The notes under the pieces: model-generated | Seen by the model: only the letters and a program-made list of their open reading frames with translations | Databases searched by the model: none | What the model was told of the DNA's origin: nothing | Source of the DNA: DASVRZ01 sp038230215 | Lineage (GTDB): Bacteria; Verrucomicrobiota; Verrucomicrobiia; Chthoniobacterales; DASVRZ01 | Reading direction: 5' to 3' | Assembly: GCA_038230215.1 (NCBI GenBank) | Contig: JBBRNR010000001.1 | Location: 1 to 64,000 of the forward strand | Length of the DNA stretch: 64,000 nt | Translations under genes and position numbers: made by a program | In this document: positions 33,264 through 42,372 of the stretch, one piece after another | Layout of the letters: every line of letters begins with the position of its first letter | Position numbering within the stretch: the stretch's first letter is position 1

Positions 33264-33818
33264 ATGACTTCCCATTTCTTTCTGGCCCAAGCCAATGGCG
33301 GCATGCTCGATTCCGCCAAGGACACGGCCCACGCTTTCGGCTTTGAGTGGCATCTGTTTTTCTCGCAATGCATCAGCTTCGCGATCGTGGCGATTCTGCT
33401 ACAAAAATTTGCTTACAAGCCAATCCTGACCATTCTTGAGGAACGTCGTCAGCGCATTGCAGAAGGCCTCGCCAACGCCGACAAAATCAAGGCGCAACTC
33501 GCCGAGTCGGAAGTGCGCTATCAGCAAATTCTCTCCAAGGCCAACACCGAAGCCCAGCGTGTGATCGATGAAGCCCTCGCCATCGCCGGTTCTGCCGGTG
33601 AAAAAGAACGCCAGAAGGCGATCTCCGAAGCCGAGCAAATCATTGCCAAGGCCCGCGAGGCAACCGCTCTCGAACACAGCCAGATGCTTGGCCAACTCAA
33701 ACGCGAACTGGGTCGTCTCGTGATCGACACCACTTCGAAAGTCACCGGCAAAGTTCTCACCGCAGAAGACCAGCAGCGTCTGACAGCGGAAAGCACCCGT
33801 GGTGTGAGCGTTATCTAA
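33264..33818 (+). CDS. atpF: F-type ATP synthase subunit b
   Basis: Peripheral stalk subunit: one membrane helix (FFSQCISFAIVAILLQKFAY) and a long charged dimeric coil (EERRQRIAEGLANADKIKAQLAESEVRYQQ...), ending with GRLVIDTTSKVTGKVL. It links subunit a to delta and F1. ATG 33264 is used, since the TTG at 33234 adds ten residues inside a C/T-rich leader. A 21-residue segment precedes the membrane helix (FFLAQANGGMLDSAKDTAHAFG), similar to other Verrucomicrobiota-type subunits. The next gene starts five bases after the stop. Confidence 0.93.
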   Translation: MTSHFFLAQANGGMLDSAKDTAHAFGFEWHLFFSQCISFAIVAILLQKFAYKPILTILEERRQRIAEGLANADKIKAQLAESEVRYQQILSKANTEAQRVIDEALAIAGSAGEKERQKAISEAEQIIAKAREATALEHSQMLGQLKRELGRLVIDTTSKVTGKVLTAEDQQRLTAESTRGVSVI

Positions 33819-33823
33819 CTCCC

Positions 33824-34222
33824 ATGAAGCTGTCCAAAGATTCCCGCAAAACCGCCAAGCAGCTTTTCCAAGCCAGCTTCGTCGATGGTCGGCTGGATTC
33901 CCAGCGCCTGCTGCAGGCGACTTCTTTGGTCATTGAGCGCAAGCCCCGCAATTACGTCGGCATCCTCAAGGAAATCCAGCGTCAGGTCCGTCTCGAAACG
34001 GCCAAAAGCCACGTCGTGATCGACAGCGCGATCAACCTTTCCAGCGAGGAAATGGATCGCGTGATGAACGACCTGCGTTCCAAATACGGCAACGACCTTT
34101 CCCCTGAACTCCACATCAAACCCGAACTCCTCGGCGGACTTCGCATTCAGGTTGGCAGCGATGTCTATGATGGCAGCGTTCGCGGACGCCTCGCTAATCT
34201 CGAAAAAACTCTCGCCGCCTGA
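33824..34222 (+). CDS. atpH: F-type ATP synthase subunit delta, short form
   Basis: Connects the peripheral stalk to the top of F1. The C-terminal part is clear: LRSKYGNDLSPELHIKPELLGGLRIQVGSDVYDGSVRGRLANLEKTL. The N-terminal helical domain is represented only by TAKQLFQASFVDGRLDSQRLLQATSLVIERKPRNYVGILKEIQ. The total of 132 residues is about 45-50 fewer than usual. No alternative start exists upstream before the atpF region, so the gene is really short unless a start inside atpF is used. The order atpF-atpH-atpA is normal. Confidence 0.88.
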   Translation: MKLSKDSRKTAKQLFQASFVDGRLDSQRLLQATSLVIERKPRNYVGILKEIQRQVRLETAKSHVVIDSAINLSSEEMDRVMNDLRSKYGNDLSPELHIKPELLGGLRIQVGSDVYDGSVRGRLANLEKTLAA

Positions 34223-34258
34223 TTTCTCCCTAACTCCACTCACTTCTCTTTTTTATCC

Positions 34259-35785
34259 ATGAGCACCATCCTGCAAGAACTCGAATCCCAAATCTCCGGC
34301 CTCTCCACCTCGGCCATGAAATCCAATGTTGGCGTCGTCCGCGAAGCGGGTGACGGCGTTGCCAAAATCGAAGGCCTGAGCGACGTCATGCTCAACGAGT
34401 TGATCGAATTTCCCGGCGGCCTCTACGGCCTCGCATTGAACTTGGAAGAAACCGAAGTGGGCTGCGTCCTATTGGGCGATTTCACCGAGGTCAAGGAAGG
34501 CACCGAGGTTAAAACGACCGGCCGACTGCTCTCGGTTCCCGTCGGCAAAGGACTTCTCGGACGCGTGGTCAACACGCTCGGCGAGCCCATTGATGGCAAA
34601 GGACCGATTGTTTCCGACACGACTTATCCGGTCGAGAAAATCGCTCCCGGCATTATCAAACGCAAATCCGTCAGCCAGCCTGTGCAGACCGGCATTATGG
34701 CCATCGACGCGATGATTCCGATTGGACGCGGTCAGCGCGAATTGATCATCGGCGACCGTGCCACGGGCAAGACGACCGTTGCCATCGACACCATTCTCAA
34801 TCAAGCCCAGATCAACAAGGCCAACGTCGGCAATCCCGATTTCCGCCCGATCTATTCGATCTACGTCGGAATTGGCCAGAAAAACTCCAACATCGCCCGC
34901 TCCATCGCCATTCTCGAAAAAGCGGGCGCGATGGAATACACGATTATCGTTTCCGCCTCGGCTTCCGAAAGCGCGACCAACCAATATCTCGCTCCGTTTG
35001 CCGGTGCCGCGATGAGCGAGTGGTTTATGGACAACGGCATGGACGCCCTCATCGTTTACGACGACCTCTCCAAGCACGCCGTGGCTTACCGCCAGGTGTC
35101 GCTCGTGTTGAAGCGTCCATCCGGCCGCGAAGCGTATCCCGGCGACGTGTTCTATCTCCACAGCCGCCTGCTCGAACGCAGCGCTCGAGTGGACGAGAAA
35201 AACGGCAATGGCTCCGTCACTGCCCTTCCGATCATCGAGACTCAGGCAGGCGACGTTTCGGCTTACATTCCGACGAACGTGATTTCCATCACCGACGGCC
35301 AGATTTATCTGGAAACCGACTTGTTTTACCAAGGCATTCGTCCCGCGATTTCTGTAGGTCTTTCCGTTTCCCGCGTCGGTTCCGCCGCCCAGATCAAGGC
35401 CACCAAGCAGGTCGCAGGCAAGATTAAGGGCGATTTGGCCCAGTATCGCGAGTTGGCAGCGTTCGCGCAGTTCGGTTCCGATCTCGACGCCAAGACCAAG
35501 GCCACTCTGGATCGCGGTCAGCGCATCGTGGAGCTCTTCAAGCAGACGCAATACATGCCACTCACCATCGAGTTGCAGGTCGCTGTGCTCTGGACCATGC
35601 AAAACGGTTACCTCGACGATATCGCCGTGGACAAGATCAAGGATTTCCAGAACAAATTGATGGAGTTTTTCAAGACCCGCAAAACCGATTTGCTGGCGAA
35701 GATCATCAACAAAAAGGCGATCGACGACGAGATAACTGCGGAACTCAAATCCGCCCTCTCTGATTTCAAATCGACCTACAAATAA
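34259..35785 (+). CDS. atpA: F-type ATP synthase subunit alpha
   Basis: Non-catalytic nucleotide-binding subunit of F1. The N-terminus has SILQELESQISGLS and VGVVREAGDGVAKIEGLSDVML. Walker A is GDRATGKTTVAIDTI near residue 168, followed by YVGIGQKNSNIARSIAILEKAGAMEYTIIV. The signature PSGREAYPGDVFYLHSRLLERSA and the Arg finger in RPAISVGLSVSRVGSAAQ are present. Length 508 is typical. It follows atpH with a 36-base spacer and leads atpG. Confidence 0.98.
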   Translation: MSTILQELESQISGLSTSAMKSNVGVVREAGDGVAKIEGLSDVMLNELIEFPGGLYGLALNLEETEVGCVLLGDFTEVKEGTEVKTTGRLLSVPVGKGLLGRVVNTLGEPIDGKGPIVSDTTYPVEKIAPGIIKRKSVSQPVQTGIMAIDAMIPIGRGQRELIIGDRATGKTTVAIDTILNQAQINKANVGNPDFRPIYSIYVGIGQKNSNIARSIAILEKAGAMEYTIIVSASASESATNQYLAPFAGAAMSEWFMDNGMDALIVYDDLSKHAVAYRQVSLVLKRPSGREAYPGDVFYLHSRLLERSARVDEKNGNGSVTALPIIETQAGDVSAYIPTNVISITDGQIYLETDLFYQGIRPAISVGLSVSRVGSAAQIKATKQVAGKIKGDLAQYRELAAFAQFGSDLDAKTKATLDRGQRIVELFKQTQYMPLTIELQVAVLWTMQNGYLDDIAVDKIKDFQNKLMEFFKTRKTDLLAKIINKKAIDDEITAELKSALSDFKSTYK

Positions 35786-35824
35786 GGTCTAACTCCGCCC
35801 TTTTCTGATTCCTATCTAACTCCG

Positions 35825-36700
35825 ATGGCCGCCAATACCCGCGATATTCGACGACGCATCAAGTCGGTCAAAAACACCGCCCAGATCACGAAGGCGATGC
35901 AAATGGTCGCTGCCTCGAAGATGCGCAAGGCCCAACAACTCGCCCTCGATGCGCGACCCTATGCGGCGGCGTTGCGCAAGATGTCCACGGCTTTGCGCCG
36001 CCTGGATTCGGAGCAAACTCATCCGCTGCTGGAAGCACGGCCAGTGGCGAAAGAATTGCTCCTGATCGTGGCCACAGACAAGGGTCTTTGCGGCGCGTTG
36101 AACACCAATTTGCTGAGAGAAGCAGCCAAGTTTGACCCGACCAAAACAATCTTCGTTTCACTCGGACGCAAAGGTTCCCAATGGGTGGCGCGCAATAAGC
36201 GTGACTTGCTGGCCGACTTCCCACTGAAGGACGCGCCGACATTTCTGGAGACGAAGACCGTCTCGAAATTCATCGTCGAGAAGTTTCTTTCCGGTGAAGT
36301 GGATCGCGTGACCGTGCTCTACACCGACTTTAAAAATACACTGACCCAAGTGCCGAAAACCGTGCAACTCGTTCCAGTCACGGCCGAGATTGAGCAGGCT
36401 GACTTCCATTCGACTCAGGCCGAGGCCAGCGTCGGCGGCGGCGACATTTTGTTTGAGCCTAGCGCGTTTTCCTTCCTCGATGCGTTGCTCCCTTACTCGG
36501 TGCATATCGCGGTTTACAATGCCGTTCTCGAAGCTCGCGCCTCGGAGCACAGTGCCCGAATGGTCGCCATGAAGAGCGCGACCGACAACGCCAAGTCGCT
36601 CATCAAAGATCTTTCCCTCGAATACAACAAACTTCGTCAGGCCAGCATCACCACCGAATTGCTAGAAATCTCCACCGCCCAAATGGTCTTGGGCCAGTAA
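35825..36700 (+). CDS. atpG: F-type ATP synthase subunit gamma
   Basis: Central rotor shaft of F1. The N-terminal helix MAANTRDIRRRIKSVKNTAQITKAMQMVAASKMRKAQ and the C-terminal helix AMKSATDNAKSLIKDLSLEYNKLRQASITTELLEISTAQMVL are the two coiled-coil strands that turn within the alpha3beta3 ring. IVATDKGLCGALNTNLLR is the Rossmann-like part. Length 291 is normal. A short spacer with two TCTAACTC words separates it from atpA. Confidence 0.97.
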   Translation: MAANTRDIRRRIKSVKNTAQITKAMQMVAASKMRKAQQLALDARPYAAALRKMSTALRRLDSEQTHPLLEARPVAKELLLIVATDKGLCGALNTNLLREAAKFDPTKTIFVSLGRKGSQWVARNKRDLLADFPLKDAPTFLETKTVSKFIVEKFLSGEVDRVTVLYTDFKNTLTQVPKTVQLVPVTAEIEQADFHSTQAEASVGGGDILFEPSAFSFLDALLPYSVHIAVYNAVLEARASEHSARMVAMKSATDNAKSLIKDLSLEYNKLRQASITTELLEISTAQMVLGQ

Positions 36701-36736
36701 ATCCATCTCCTCAATTTCCATTCCAGTTCCATTCAT

Positions 36737-38161
36737 ATGAGCACAGACACCGCCACCAACATCGGCAAAATCGTCCAAGTCATCGGCCCCGTTATCGACG
36801 TCGATTACAGCAAGTCCGGACAATTGCCCAAAATCTACGAAGCCCTCGAAATCGACTTTGAAGTTGGCGGCGTTAAAAACCATCTCGTCCTCGAAGTGCA
36901 GCAGCATCTCGGTCAGGGCTGGGTGCGTGCCATTGCCATGAGCTCCTGCGAAGGCCTCAAGCGCGGCTACGATGTCGTGGCCACTGGCGCTCCCATTTCG
37001 GTGCCCGTCGGCGACGGCATTCTCGGCCGTATTTTTAATGTCACCGGCGACCCCGTCGATGAGCGCGGACCCGTGCCGCACACCAAGCGTTATCCGATCC
37101 ACCGCCCGGCTCCGACTCTCGTCGAGCAAGACACCAGCGCCTCCATTTTGGAGACTGGCATCAAAGTCATCGATCTGATCTGTCCCTTTACCAAGGGCGG
37201 CAAAGTCGGCGCGTTCGGCGGTGCGGGCGTCGGTAAAACCGTCGTCATTCTCGAACTCATCAACAACATCGCCAAGGAACACGGCGGCTTCTCCGTTTTC
37301 GCCGGCGTCGGCGAACGTTCCCGCGAGGGCAACGATCTTTACCACGAAATGAGCGACGCCGGGGTCATCAACCAGGAAGACCTCAGCAAATCCAAAGTCG
37401 CCCTCGTTTACGGCCAGATGAACGAACCTCCCGGCGCCCGTCTCCGCGTCGCCCTTTCCGCCCTCTCCATGGCCGAATACTTCCGCGACGAGAAAAACCA
37501 GGACGTGCTCCTCTTCGTGGACAACGTCTTCCGTTTCTCGCAAGCCGGCTCCGAAGTATCCGCCTTACTCGGACGCACCCCGTCTGCCGTCGGTTACCAG
37601 CCGACTTTGGCCTCCGAAATGGGCACTCTCCAGGAGCGCATTACCTCGACGACCAAAGGTTCCATCACCTCCGTGCAGGCCGTTTACGTTCCTGCGGACG
37701 ATTTGACCGATCCAGCTCCGGCGAACACCTTTGCCCACTTGGATTCCACCATCGTGCTTGAGCGTTCCATCGCCGAGTTGGGCATTTATCCAGCGGTCGA
37801 TCCGCTGGCCTCGACTTCCAAAGCACTCTCGCCCGACATCATCGGCGAGGAGCATTACAACGTCGCCCGTGGCGTCCAGCGCGTGCTCCAGCGCTACCGT
37901 GATTTGCAGGACATCATCGCGATTCTGGGCATGGACGAACTCAGCCCCGAAGACAAAATTACCGTCTTCCGTGCTCGTAAAATCCAGCGTTTCCTCTCCC
38001 AGCCGTTCCACGTCGCCGAAGTCTTCACCGGCACTCCCGGTCAATACGTCTCCATCGCGGAAACCGTGCGCGGCTTCAAGGAGATCCTCGAGGGTAAACA
38101 TGATGACGTTCCAGAAGGTAACTTCTACATGAAGGGCGGCATCGACCAGATCAAGGACTGA
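36737..38161 (+). CDS. atpD: F-type ATP synthase subunit beta
   Basis: Catalytic F1 subunit. Walker A is GGAGVGKTVVILELINNIAKEHGG near residue 160, then FAGVGERSREGNDLYHEM with the catalytic Glu, and VALVYGQMNEPPGARLRVALSALSMAEYFRDE. Walker B is VLLFVDNVFRFSQAGSEVSALLGR. The family signature PALASTSKAL-like segment reads PAVDPLASTSKALSP. The C-terminal DELSPEDK region (MDELSPEDKITVFRARKIQRFLSQPF) is intact. Length 474 is typical. Confidence 0.98.
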   Translation: MSTDTATNIGKIVQVIGPVIDVDYSKSGQLPKIYEALEIDFEVGGVKNHLVLEVQQHLGQGWVRAIAMSSCEGLKRGYDVVATGAPISVPVGDGILGRIFNVTGDPVDERGPVPHTKRYPIHRPAPTLVEQDTSASILETGIKVIDLICPFTKGGKVGAFGGAGVGKTVVILELINNIAKEHGGFSVFAGVGERSREGNDLYHEMSDAGVINQEDLSKSKVALVYGQMNEPPGARLRVALSALSMAEYFRDEKNQDVLLFVDNVFRFSQAGSEVSALLGRTPSAVGYQPTLASEMGTLQERITSTTKGSITSVQAVYVPADDLTDPAPANTFAHLDSTIVLERSIAELGIYPAVDPLASTSKALSPDIIGEEHYNVARGVQRVLQRYRDLQDIIAILGMDELSPEDKITVFRARKIQRFLSQPFHVAEVFTGTPGQYVSIAETVRGFKEILEGKHDDVPEGNFYMKGGIDQIKD

Positions 38162-38194
38162 GTCGAGTTCCATTCCACTCTGAAATAAATTTCT

Positions 38195-38602
38195 GTGGCC
38201 ACACTGAACCTGCAAATTGTCACTCCCGACAAGCTCACTTTCAATGAGGAAGTCGATTCGGTGGTGATCCCCGCTGTCGAGGGCGAACTGGGCATTTTTC
38301 CGATGCACATCCCGCTCATGACATCGATTCACCCCGGCGAATTGGTCATCAGCCAGAAGGGCAAGCTGACACATCTGGCTGTCGGCGAAGGCTTTGTGGA
38401 AGTCACGGCGACCAGCGTCAGCGTCATCACCGACATGGCGGTTGAAGACGAGTTCATCAACGAGGCCAAAGTGCAGGAAGCCCTTGAGCGCGCTCAAACT
38501 CGATTGAAAGAAGGCTCGCTCGAAGGCGAAGACCTCGCCACTGTCGAAGCCGCCATCTCCCGCAGCTTGGCCCAGCTCAAAGTCAAACGTCGCACTCACT
38601 AA
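38195..38602 (+). CDS. atpC: F-type ATP synthase subunit epsilon
   Basis: Rotor foot and inhibitory subunit. Starts at a GTG (ATLNLQIVTPDKLTFNEEVDSVVIPAVEGELGIFPMHIPL), a ten-stranded beta-sandwich pattern with GFVEVTATSVSVITDMA. It ends with a C-terminal two-helix part (AKVQEALERAQTRLKEGSLEGEDLATVEAAISRSLAQLKV) that can extend and block rotation. Length 135 is standard. It is the last gene of the operon, with a strong terminator 21 bases behind it. Confidence 0.95.
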   Translation: MATLNLQIVTPDKLTFNEEVDSVVIPAVEGELGIFPMHIPLMTSIHPGELVISQKGKLTHLAVGEGFVEVTATSVSVITDMAVEDEFINEAKVQEALERAQTRLKEGSLEGEDLATVEAAISRSLAQLKVKRRTH

Positions 38603-38623
38603 CGCCCGGCTCGTTCGTCTTCC

Positions 38624-38659
38624 AAAAACCGCCCATGCTCCGGCATCGGCGGTTTTTTT
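38624..38659 (+). terminator. Terminator of the atp operon
   Basis: AAAACCGCC pairs with GGCGGTTTT, and an inner ATGC/GCAT pair extends the stem; seven T residues follow. It stands right behind atpC. Confidence 0.9.
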
Positions 38660-38733
38660 GTGGTTTTGTTTTCGAGGGGAAGTGCGGCCCGGCATATGCT
38701 TTGAACGGAGCATGGCCCTGAAGCCATTTCTGC

Positions 38734-40230
38734 ATGAAGATTCTCTCCCCAGAGCCAAAGATGAAAAAAATCACACCGAAAAAGACCGCCGCCGGTCCGT
38801 GTTCGGAGACGCAGTTTTCAATCTTGAATGCGCTGCCCGCGCATGTGGCTTTAATTGACAGCCGTGGCTCGATTGTGTTGGTAAACGACGCCTGGCGGCA
38901 CTTCACCACGACCAACGTTCTGCAAAGTCCGGAAGTCGGGCAAAATTATCTGGAAATCTGCAACCACGCCTCGGGTGAAAACTCTGAAGATGCGCACACG
39001 GCTGCGGCGGGCATAAGTGAGGTTTTGCGTGGGGAACAGAAGGATTTTGCGATGGAATATCCATGCCATTCCGCCGGAGAGCCGTGCTGGTTCCGGTTAA
39101 TGGCGACGCCGGTGCACGATGGGCAGGTGAGCGGGGCGGTCGTAATGCACATCGATATCACAGCCAGAAAAAAGACGGAGAAGGCGTTGAAAAAAAGCGA
39201 GGCCAACCTCGTGGTGGCCCAGCGAATTTCGCACTTTGGCAGTTGGGAGCTGGATCTCCACGAGAACGACATCGACGGAAACGCCCTGCATTGGTCGGAC
39301 GAGATGTTTCGCATCGCGGGCTTGGAACCGGGCTCAGTGCAGGTGACGAATGAGCTGTTCTTCAGCCTGGTGCCGCCCAGCGAACATGCCCTCATCCGGC
39401 AGACGGTCGCTAACGCCATTCTCGAACGGAAACCTTATTCCATTATTCACCGCCTGATCCAGCCCGACGGCATCGAGTGCATTGTGCATGAGGCGGCGGA
39501 GATTTTCTTCGATGAAAAAACGGGGCGTCCCACCAAGATGATCGGCACCGCGCAGGATATCACCTCGCAGCGCCGGGCGCAGGAGGCGATCCGGATGCAG
39601 GCCCACATCCTGAACCACATCGGGCAGGCGATCATCGCGACCGACACGACTGGAACTGTGATCTACGCCAACCGTTTCGCGGGCGAACTCTATGGCTGGT
39701 CGCCGCAGGAAATGCAGGGCCGGAACATCATGCATGTCACTGTTCCCAAGGCTAGCGAGGCGCAGACTGCAGAAATCATGGGTCGTCTGCAACGCGGTGA
39801 AACATGGAGTGGCGAGTTTGTGGTGAGCGGTCGCGACGGCGTGGAGTTTCCCGCGTTGGTGACCAATTCCCCGCTGCTGGACAACCAGGGAAAAATGGTC
39901 GGCATCATCGGGATTTCCTCAGACATCAGCCTGCGTAAGAAGGCTGAGAGCGAGATTGAGCGGCAAGCGGCGTTTGCCGCGTTTAATCCGAATCCGGTCA
40001 TCGAACTTTCTGCGGATGGCGAGGTTTCTTACTTTAACGACGCCACGATGAATCTCACGCGCAGCCTCGGCTTTGAGCAGGCCGCGCAAATCCTCCCCAC
40101 CCACCACCGGTCAGATCGTGCGGGATTGCCTAAATTCCGGAAAGCCGTGGCTGCGAATGGAAATCGAGACGGCGGACCGCGTCATTTCGTGGTCCTTTTT
40201 CCCCATCGTTGCACTGCAAGTGGTGCATAG
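38734..40230 (+). CDS. Hybrid sensor histidine kinase, N-terminal PAS part (frameshifted gene)
   Basis: The first part of a multi-PAS sensor. Three PAS/PAC units read in order: FSILNALPAHVALIDSRGSIVLVNDAW...AVVMHIDITARKKTE; SWELDLHENDIDGNALHWSDEMFRIAG...MIGTAQDITSQRRAQ; HILNHIGQAIIATDTTGTVIYANRFAGELYGWS...IGISSDISLRKKAE. A fourth begins at AFNPNPVIELSADGEVSYFNDA. It then leaves the family pattern near residue 455 (ILPTHHRSDRAG). The correct continuation, PPTTGQIVRDCL, is in the next frame, so one extra base near 40095-40101 (in CTCCCCACCC) breaks the gene. Start ATG 38734 or 38758. There is no membrane helix, so this is a cytosolic sensor. Confidence 0.85.
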   Translation: MKILSPEPKMKKITPKKTAAGPCSETQFSILNALPAHVALIDSRGSIVLVNDAWRHFTTTNVLQSPEVGQNYLEICNHASGENSEDAHTAAAGISEVLRGEQKDFAMEYPCHSAGEPCWFRLMATPVHDGQVSGAVVMHIDITARKKTEKALKKSEANLVVAQRISHFGSWELDLHENDIDGNALHWSDEMFRIAGLEPGSVQVTNELFFSLVPPSEHALIRQTVANAILERKPYSIIHRLIQPDGIECIVHEAAEIFFDEKTGRPTKMIGTAQDITSQRRAQEAIRMQAHILNHIGQAIIATDTTGTVIYANRFAGELYGWSPQEMQGRNIMHVTVPKASEAQTAEIMGRLQRGETWSGEFVVSGRDGVEFPALVTNSPLLDNQGKMVGIIGISSDISLRKKAESEIERQAAFAAFNPNPVIELSADGEVSYFNDATMNLTRSLGFEQAAQILPTHHRSDRAGLPKFRKAVAANGNRDGGPRHFVVLFPHRCTASGA

Positions 40231-42121
40231 CTATGCGGGCGACGTCACCTGTCGCAAACGGGCCGAGAACGAGCGCAACCGGCTATTCAATCTCTCGATC
40301 GACATGCTGTGTGTGGGCAATTTTGACGGACGGCTGGAGCAGGTTAATCCCGCCTGGACCCACTGCCTCGGCTGGAGTGTGGAGGAGTTGACCAGCCGAC
40401 CGTGGCTCGACTTCGTTCAGCTGGAGGATCGCGAGGAGACACAAGAAATCGGGAAAAATCTGGCCTTGGGCAAGAGCGTGCGAAATTTCGAAAATCGTTA
40501 TCTCTGCAAGGACGGCTCTGTCCGCTGGCTTTCCTGGAACTCGCTTTCGCTCATGGAAACTCGTCAGGTCTTCGCCGTCGCCCGCGATGTGACTGAGCGG
40601 CGCGAAAGCGAGGAGCAACTTGCCGAGCAGGCGGCACTTCTCGACAAGGCGCAGGATGCCATTCTCGTTCGCGATCTGGAGCACCGCATCCTCTTTTGGA
40701 ATCAAAGCGCCCAGCAACTGTATGGCTGGACTGCAGACGAGGTAAAAAGCCGGGCCACTGTCGAGTTCCTCTACCGCGATCCCGAGCATTTTCTTGCCGC
40801 ATTTGAGGCCACCCTCAGCAAAGGCGAGTGGGTCGGCGAACTGGACCAGGTCACCAAGACCGGCAAACCGCTCAAAATCCAAAGCCGATGGACGCTCGTT
40901 CGCGACTCTTCTAACGCGCCGAAATCCATTCTCACGATCAACACCGACATTACCGAAAAGAAGCGGCTCGAGGCCCAGTTTCTACGCGCCCAGCGCATGG
41001 AAGGCATCGGCACGCTGGCCGGCGGTATCGCCCATGACCTCAACAACATGCTGGCTCCCATCATGATGTCGCTCGAAATCCTGAAGATGAAGTTCCCCGA
41101 CTCCGAAACTGAGGACATTCTGAACACACTCGAGAAAAGTGCTCAGCGTGGTTCGGATCTCGTCCGGCAGGTACTCTCATTCGCCCGCGGTGTCGCCGGT
41201 CATCGCGTGGTCGTGGACCCCGTTCAAATTCTTAAGGACATCCAAAAAATCGCCCAGGACACATTCCCGAAGTCCATCTCGTTTCATCTCGCCGCGAGCA
41301 AAAATCTTTGGTCGGTCACGAGCGATCCCACGCAGATGCATCAGGTGTTTCTGAATTTGTGCATCAACGCCCGCGACGCCATGCCGCAGGGCGGAAGCCT
41401 TTCCATTCAACTGGAAAACGCCATCCTCGATGACACATACGCCGCGATGAACCCCGATTCGAAGCCCGGCGCCTATGTGCTGGTCCGAGTCGAGGACACC
41501 GGGACGGGCATTCCAATGGAAGTCCGCGACAAGATTTTCGAGCCGTTTTTCACAACGAAGGATATTGGGGAAGGCACCGGCCTGGGGCTCTCCACGACCT
41601 TGGGCATTGTCAGAAGCCATGGTGGTTTCATCAATTTGTCGAGCGAACTGGGCAGCGGCACCAAGTTCGAAGTGTATCTACCAGCCAACACCTCCACTGC
41701 CGCCCTGCCAGAGCCGGTCGCACTCACCCAATTTCCCGTCGGCAATGGCGAAACGGTGCTGCTTGTGGACGACGAGGAGGCCATTTGCAAGATCGCCAAA
41801 AGCACCCTGGAGCGCTTCGGCTACCGCGTCATGCTCGCGGCGAATGGAGCCCAGGCCGTATCGCTTTACGCACGGCACCAACAGGAAATCGCTGTCGTCC
41901 TCACCGATATGGCGATGCCGATCATGGATGGCGCGACGTTGATCGTAGCCATCAAAATGATTAACCCTCGTGTCCGCGTGGTGGGTTCCAGTGGATTCAC
42001 CTCGAATGAAAGCATGGCGAAGGTCACTGCCGCCGGGGTGCGCCACTTCATTCCAAAACCTTACACCGCCGAATCGATGCTGAAGGTGCTGCAAGCCGCC
42101 TTGCAGGAAAACTCTGATTAG
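40073..42121 (+). CDS. Hybrid sensor histidine kinase, kinase and receiver part (frameshifted gene)
   Basis: Continuation of the preceding gene in another frame; its own TTG at 40073 is not a credible start. It completes the fourth PAS (ISWSFFPIVALQVVHSYAGDVT). Two further PAS units follow (LFNLSIDMLCVGNFDGRLEQVNPAW; LLDKAQDAILVRDLEHRILFWNQSAQQLYGWT). Next is HisKA with the phospho-His in GTLAGGIAHDLNNMLAPI and HATPase with NLCINARDAMPQGG, VEDTGTGIP, EPFFTTKDIGEGTGLGLST. The end is a receiver domain: VLLVDDEEAICKIAKS, VLTDMAMPIMDG (phospho-Asp), FIPKPYT. Read as one protein it would have about 1128 residues. An array of 21-base repeats starts 2 bases after the stop. Confidence 0.87.
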   Translation: MSRPRKSSPPTTGQIVRDCLNSGKPWLRMEIETADRVISWSFFPIVALQVVHSYAGDVTCRKRAENERNRLFNLSIDMLCVGNFDGRLEQVNPAWTHCLGWSVEELTSRPWLDFVQLEDREETQEIGKNLALGKSVRNFENRYLCKDGSVRWLSWNSLSLMETRQVFAVARDVTERRESEEQLAEQAALLDKAQDAILVRDLEHRILFWNQSAQQLYGWTADEVKSRATVEFLYRDPEHFLAAFEATLSKGEWVGELDQVTKTGKPLKIQSRWTLVRDSSNAPKSILTINTDITEKKRLEAQFLRAQRMEGIGTLAGGIAHDLNNMLAPIMMSLEILKMKFPDSETEDILNTLEKSAQRGSDLVRQVLSFARGVAGHRVVVDPVQILKDIQKIAQDTFPKSISFHLAASKNLWSVTSDPTQMHQVFLNLCINARDAMPQGGSLSIQLENAILDDTYAAMNPDSKPGAYVLVRVEDTGTGIPMEVRDKIFEPFFTTKDIGEGTGLGLSTTLGIVRSHGGFINLSSELGSGTKFEVYLPANTSTAALPEPVALTQFPVGNGETVLLVDDEEAICKIAKSTLERFGYRVMLAANGAQAVSLYARHQQEIAVVLTDMAMPIMDGATLIVAIKMINPRVRVVGSSGFTSNESMAKVTAAGVRHFIPKPYTAESMLKVLQAALQENSD

Positions 42122-42123
42122 CA

Positions 42124-42312
42124 GTTTGGGTCCCGCAGACAGTCGTTTGGGTCTCGCAGACGGTTGTTTGGGTCTCGCAGACGGTTGTCTGGGTCTCGCA
42201 GATGTTTGTTTGGGTCTCGCAGACAGTTGTTTGGGTCTTGCAGACAGTCGTTTGGGTCTCACAGATGTTTGTTTGGGTCTTGCAGACAGTCGTTTGGGTC
42301 TCGCAGATGGGT
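42124..42312. repeat. Tandem array of nine 21-bp units
   Basis: Nine units begin at 42124, 42145, 42166, 42187, 42208, 42229, 42250, 42271 and 42292. Each starts GTTTGGGTCTCGCAGA (with scattered changes) and ends in one of three variants (CAGTC, CGGTT/CAGTT, TGTTT). Because 21 is a multiple of three, several frames are open on both strands and would give heptads such as LGLADSR or ETQTTVC. It follows the kinase stop almost directly and precedes the RlpA-like gene by 60 bases. Confidence 0.97.
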
Positions 42313-42372
42313 TGTTTCGACCGGCGAACGTTCCAAGCGTGACGCAGTGCAGGCGGTTTGCTATACGAAATC

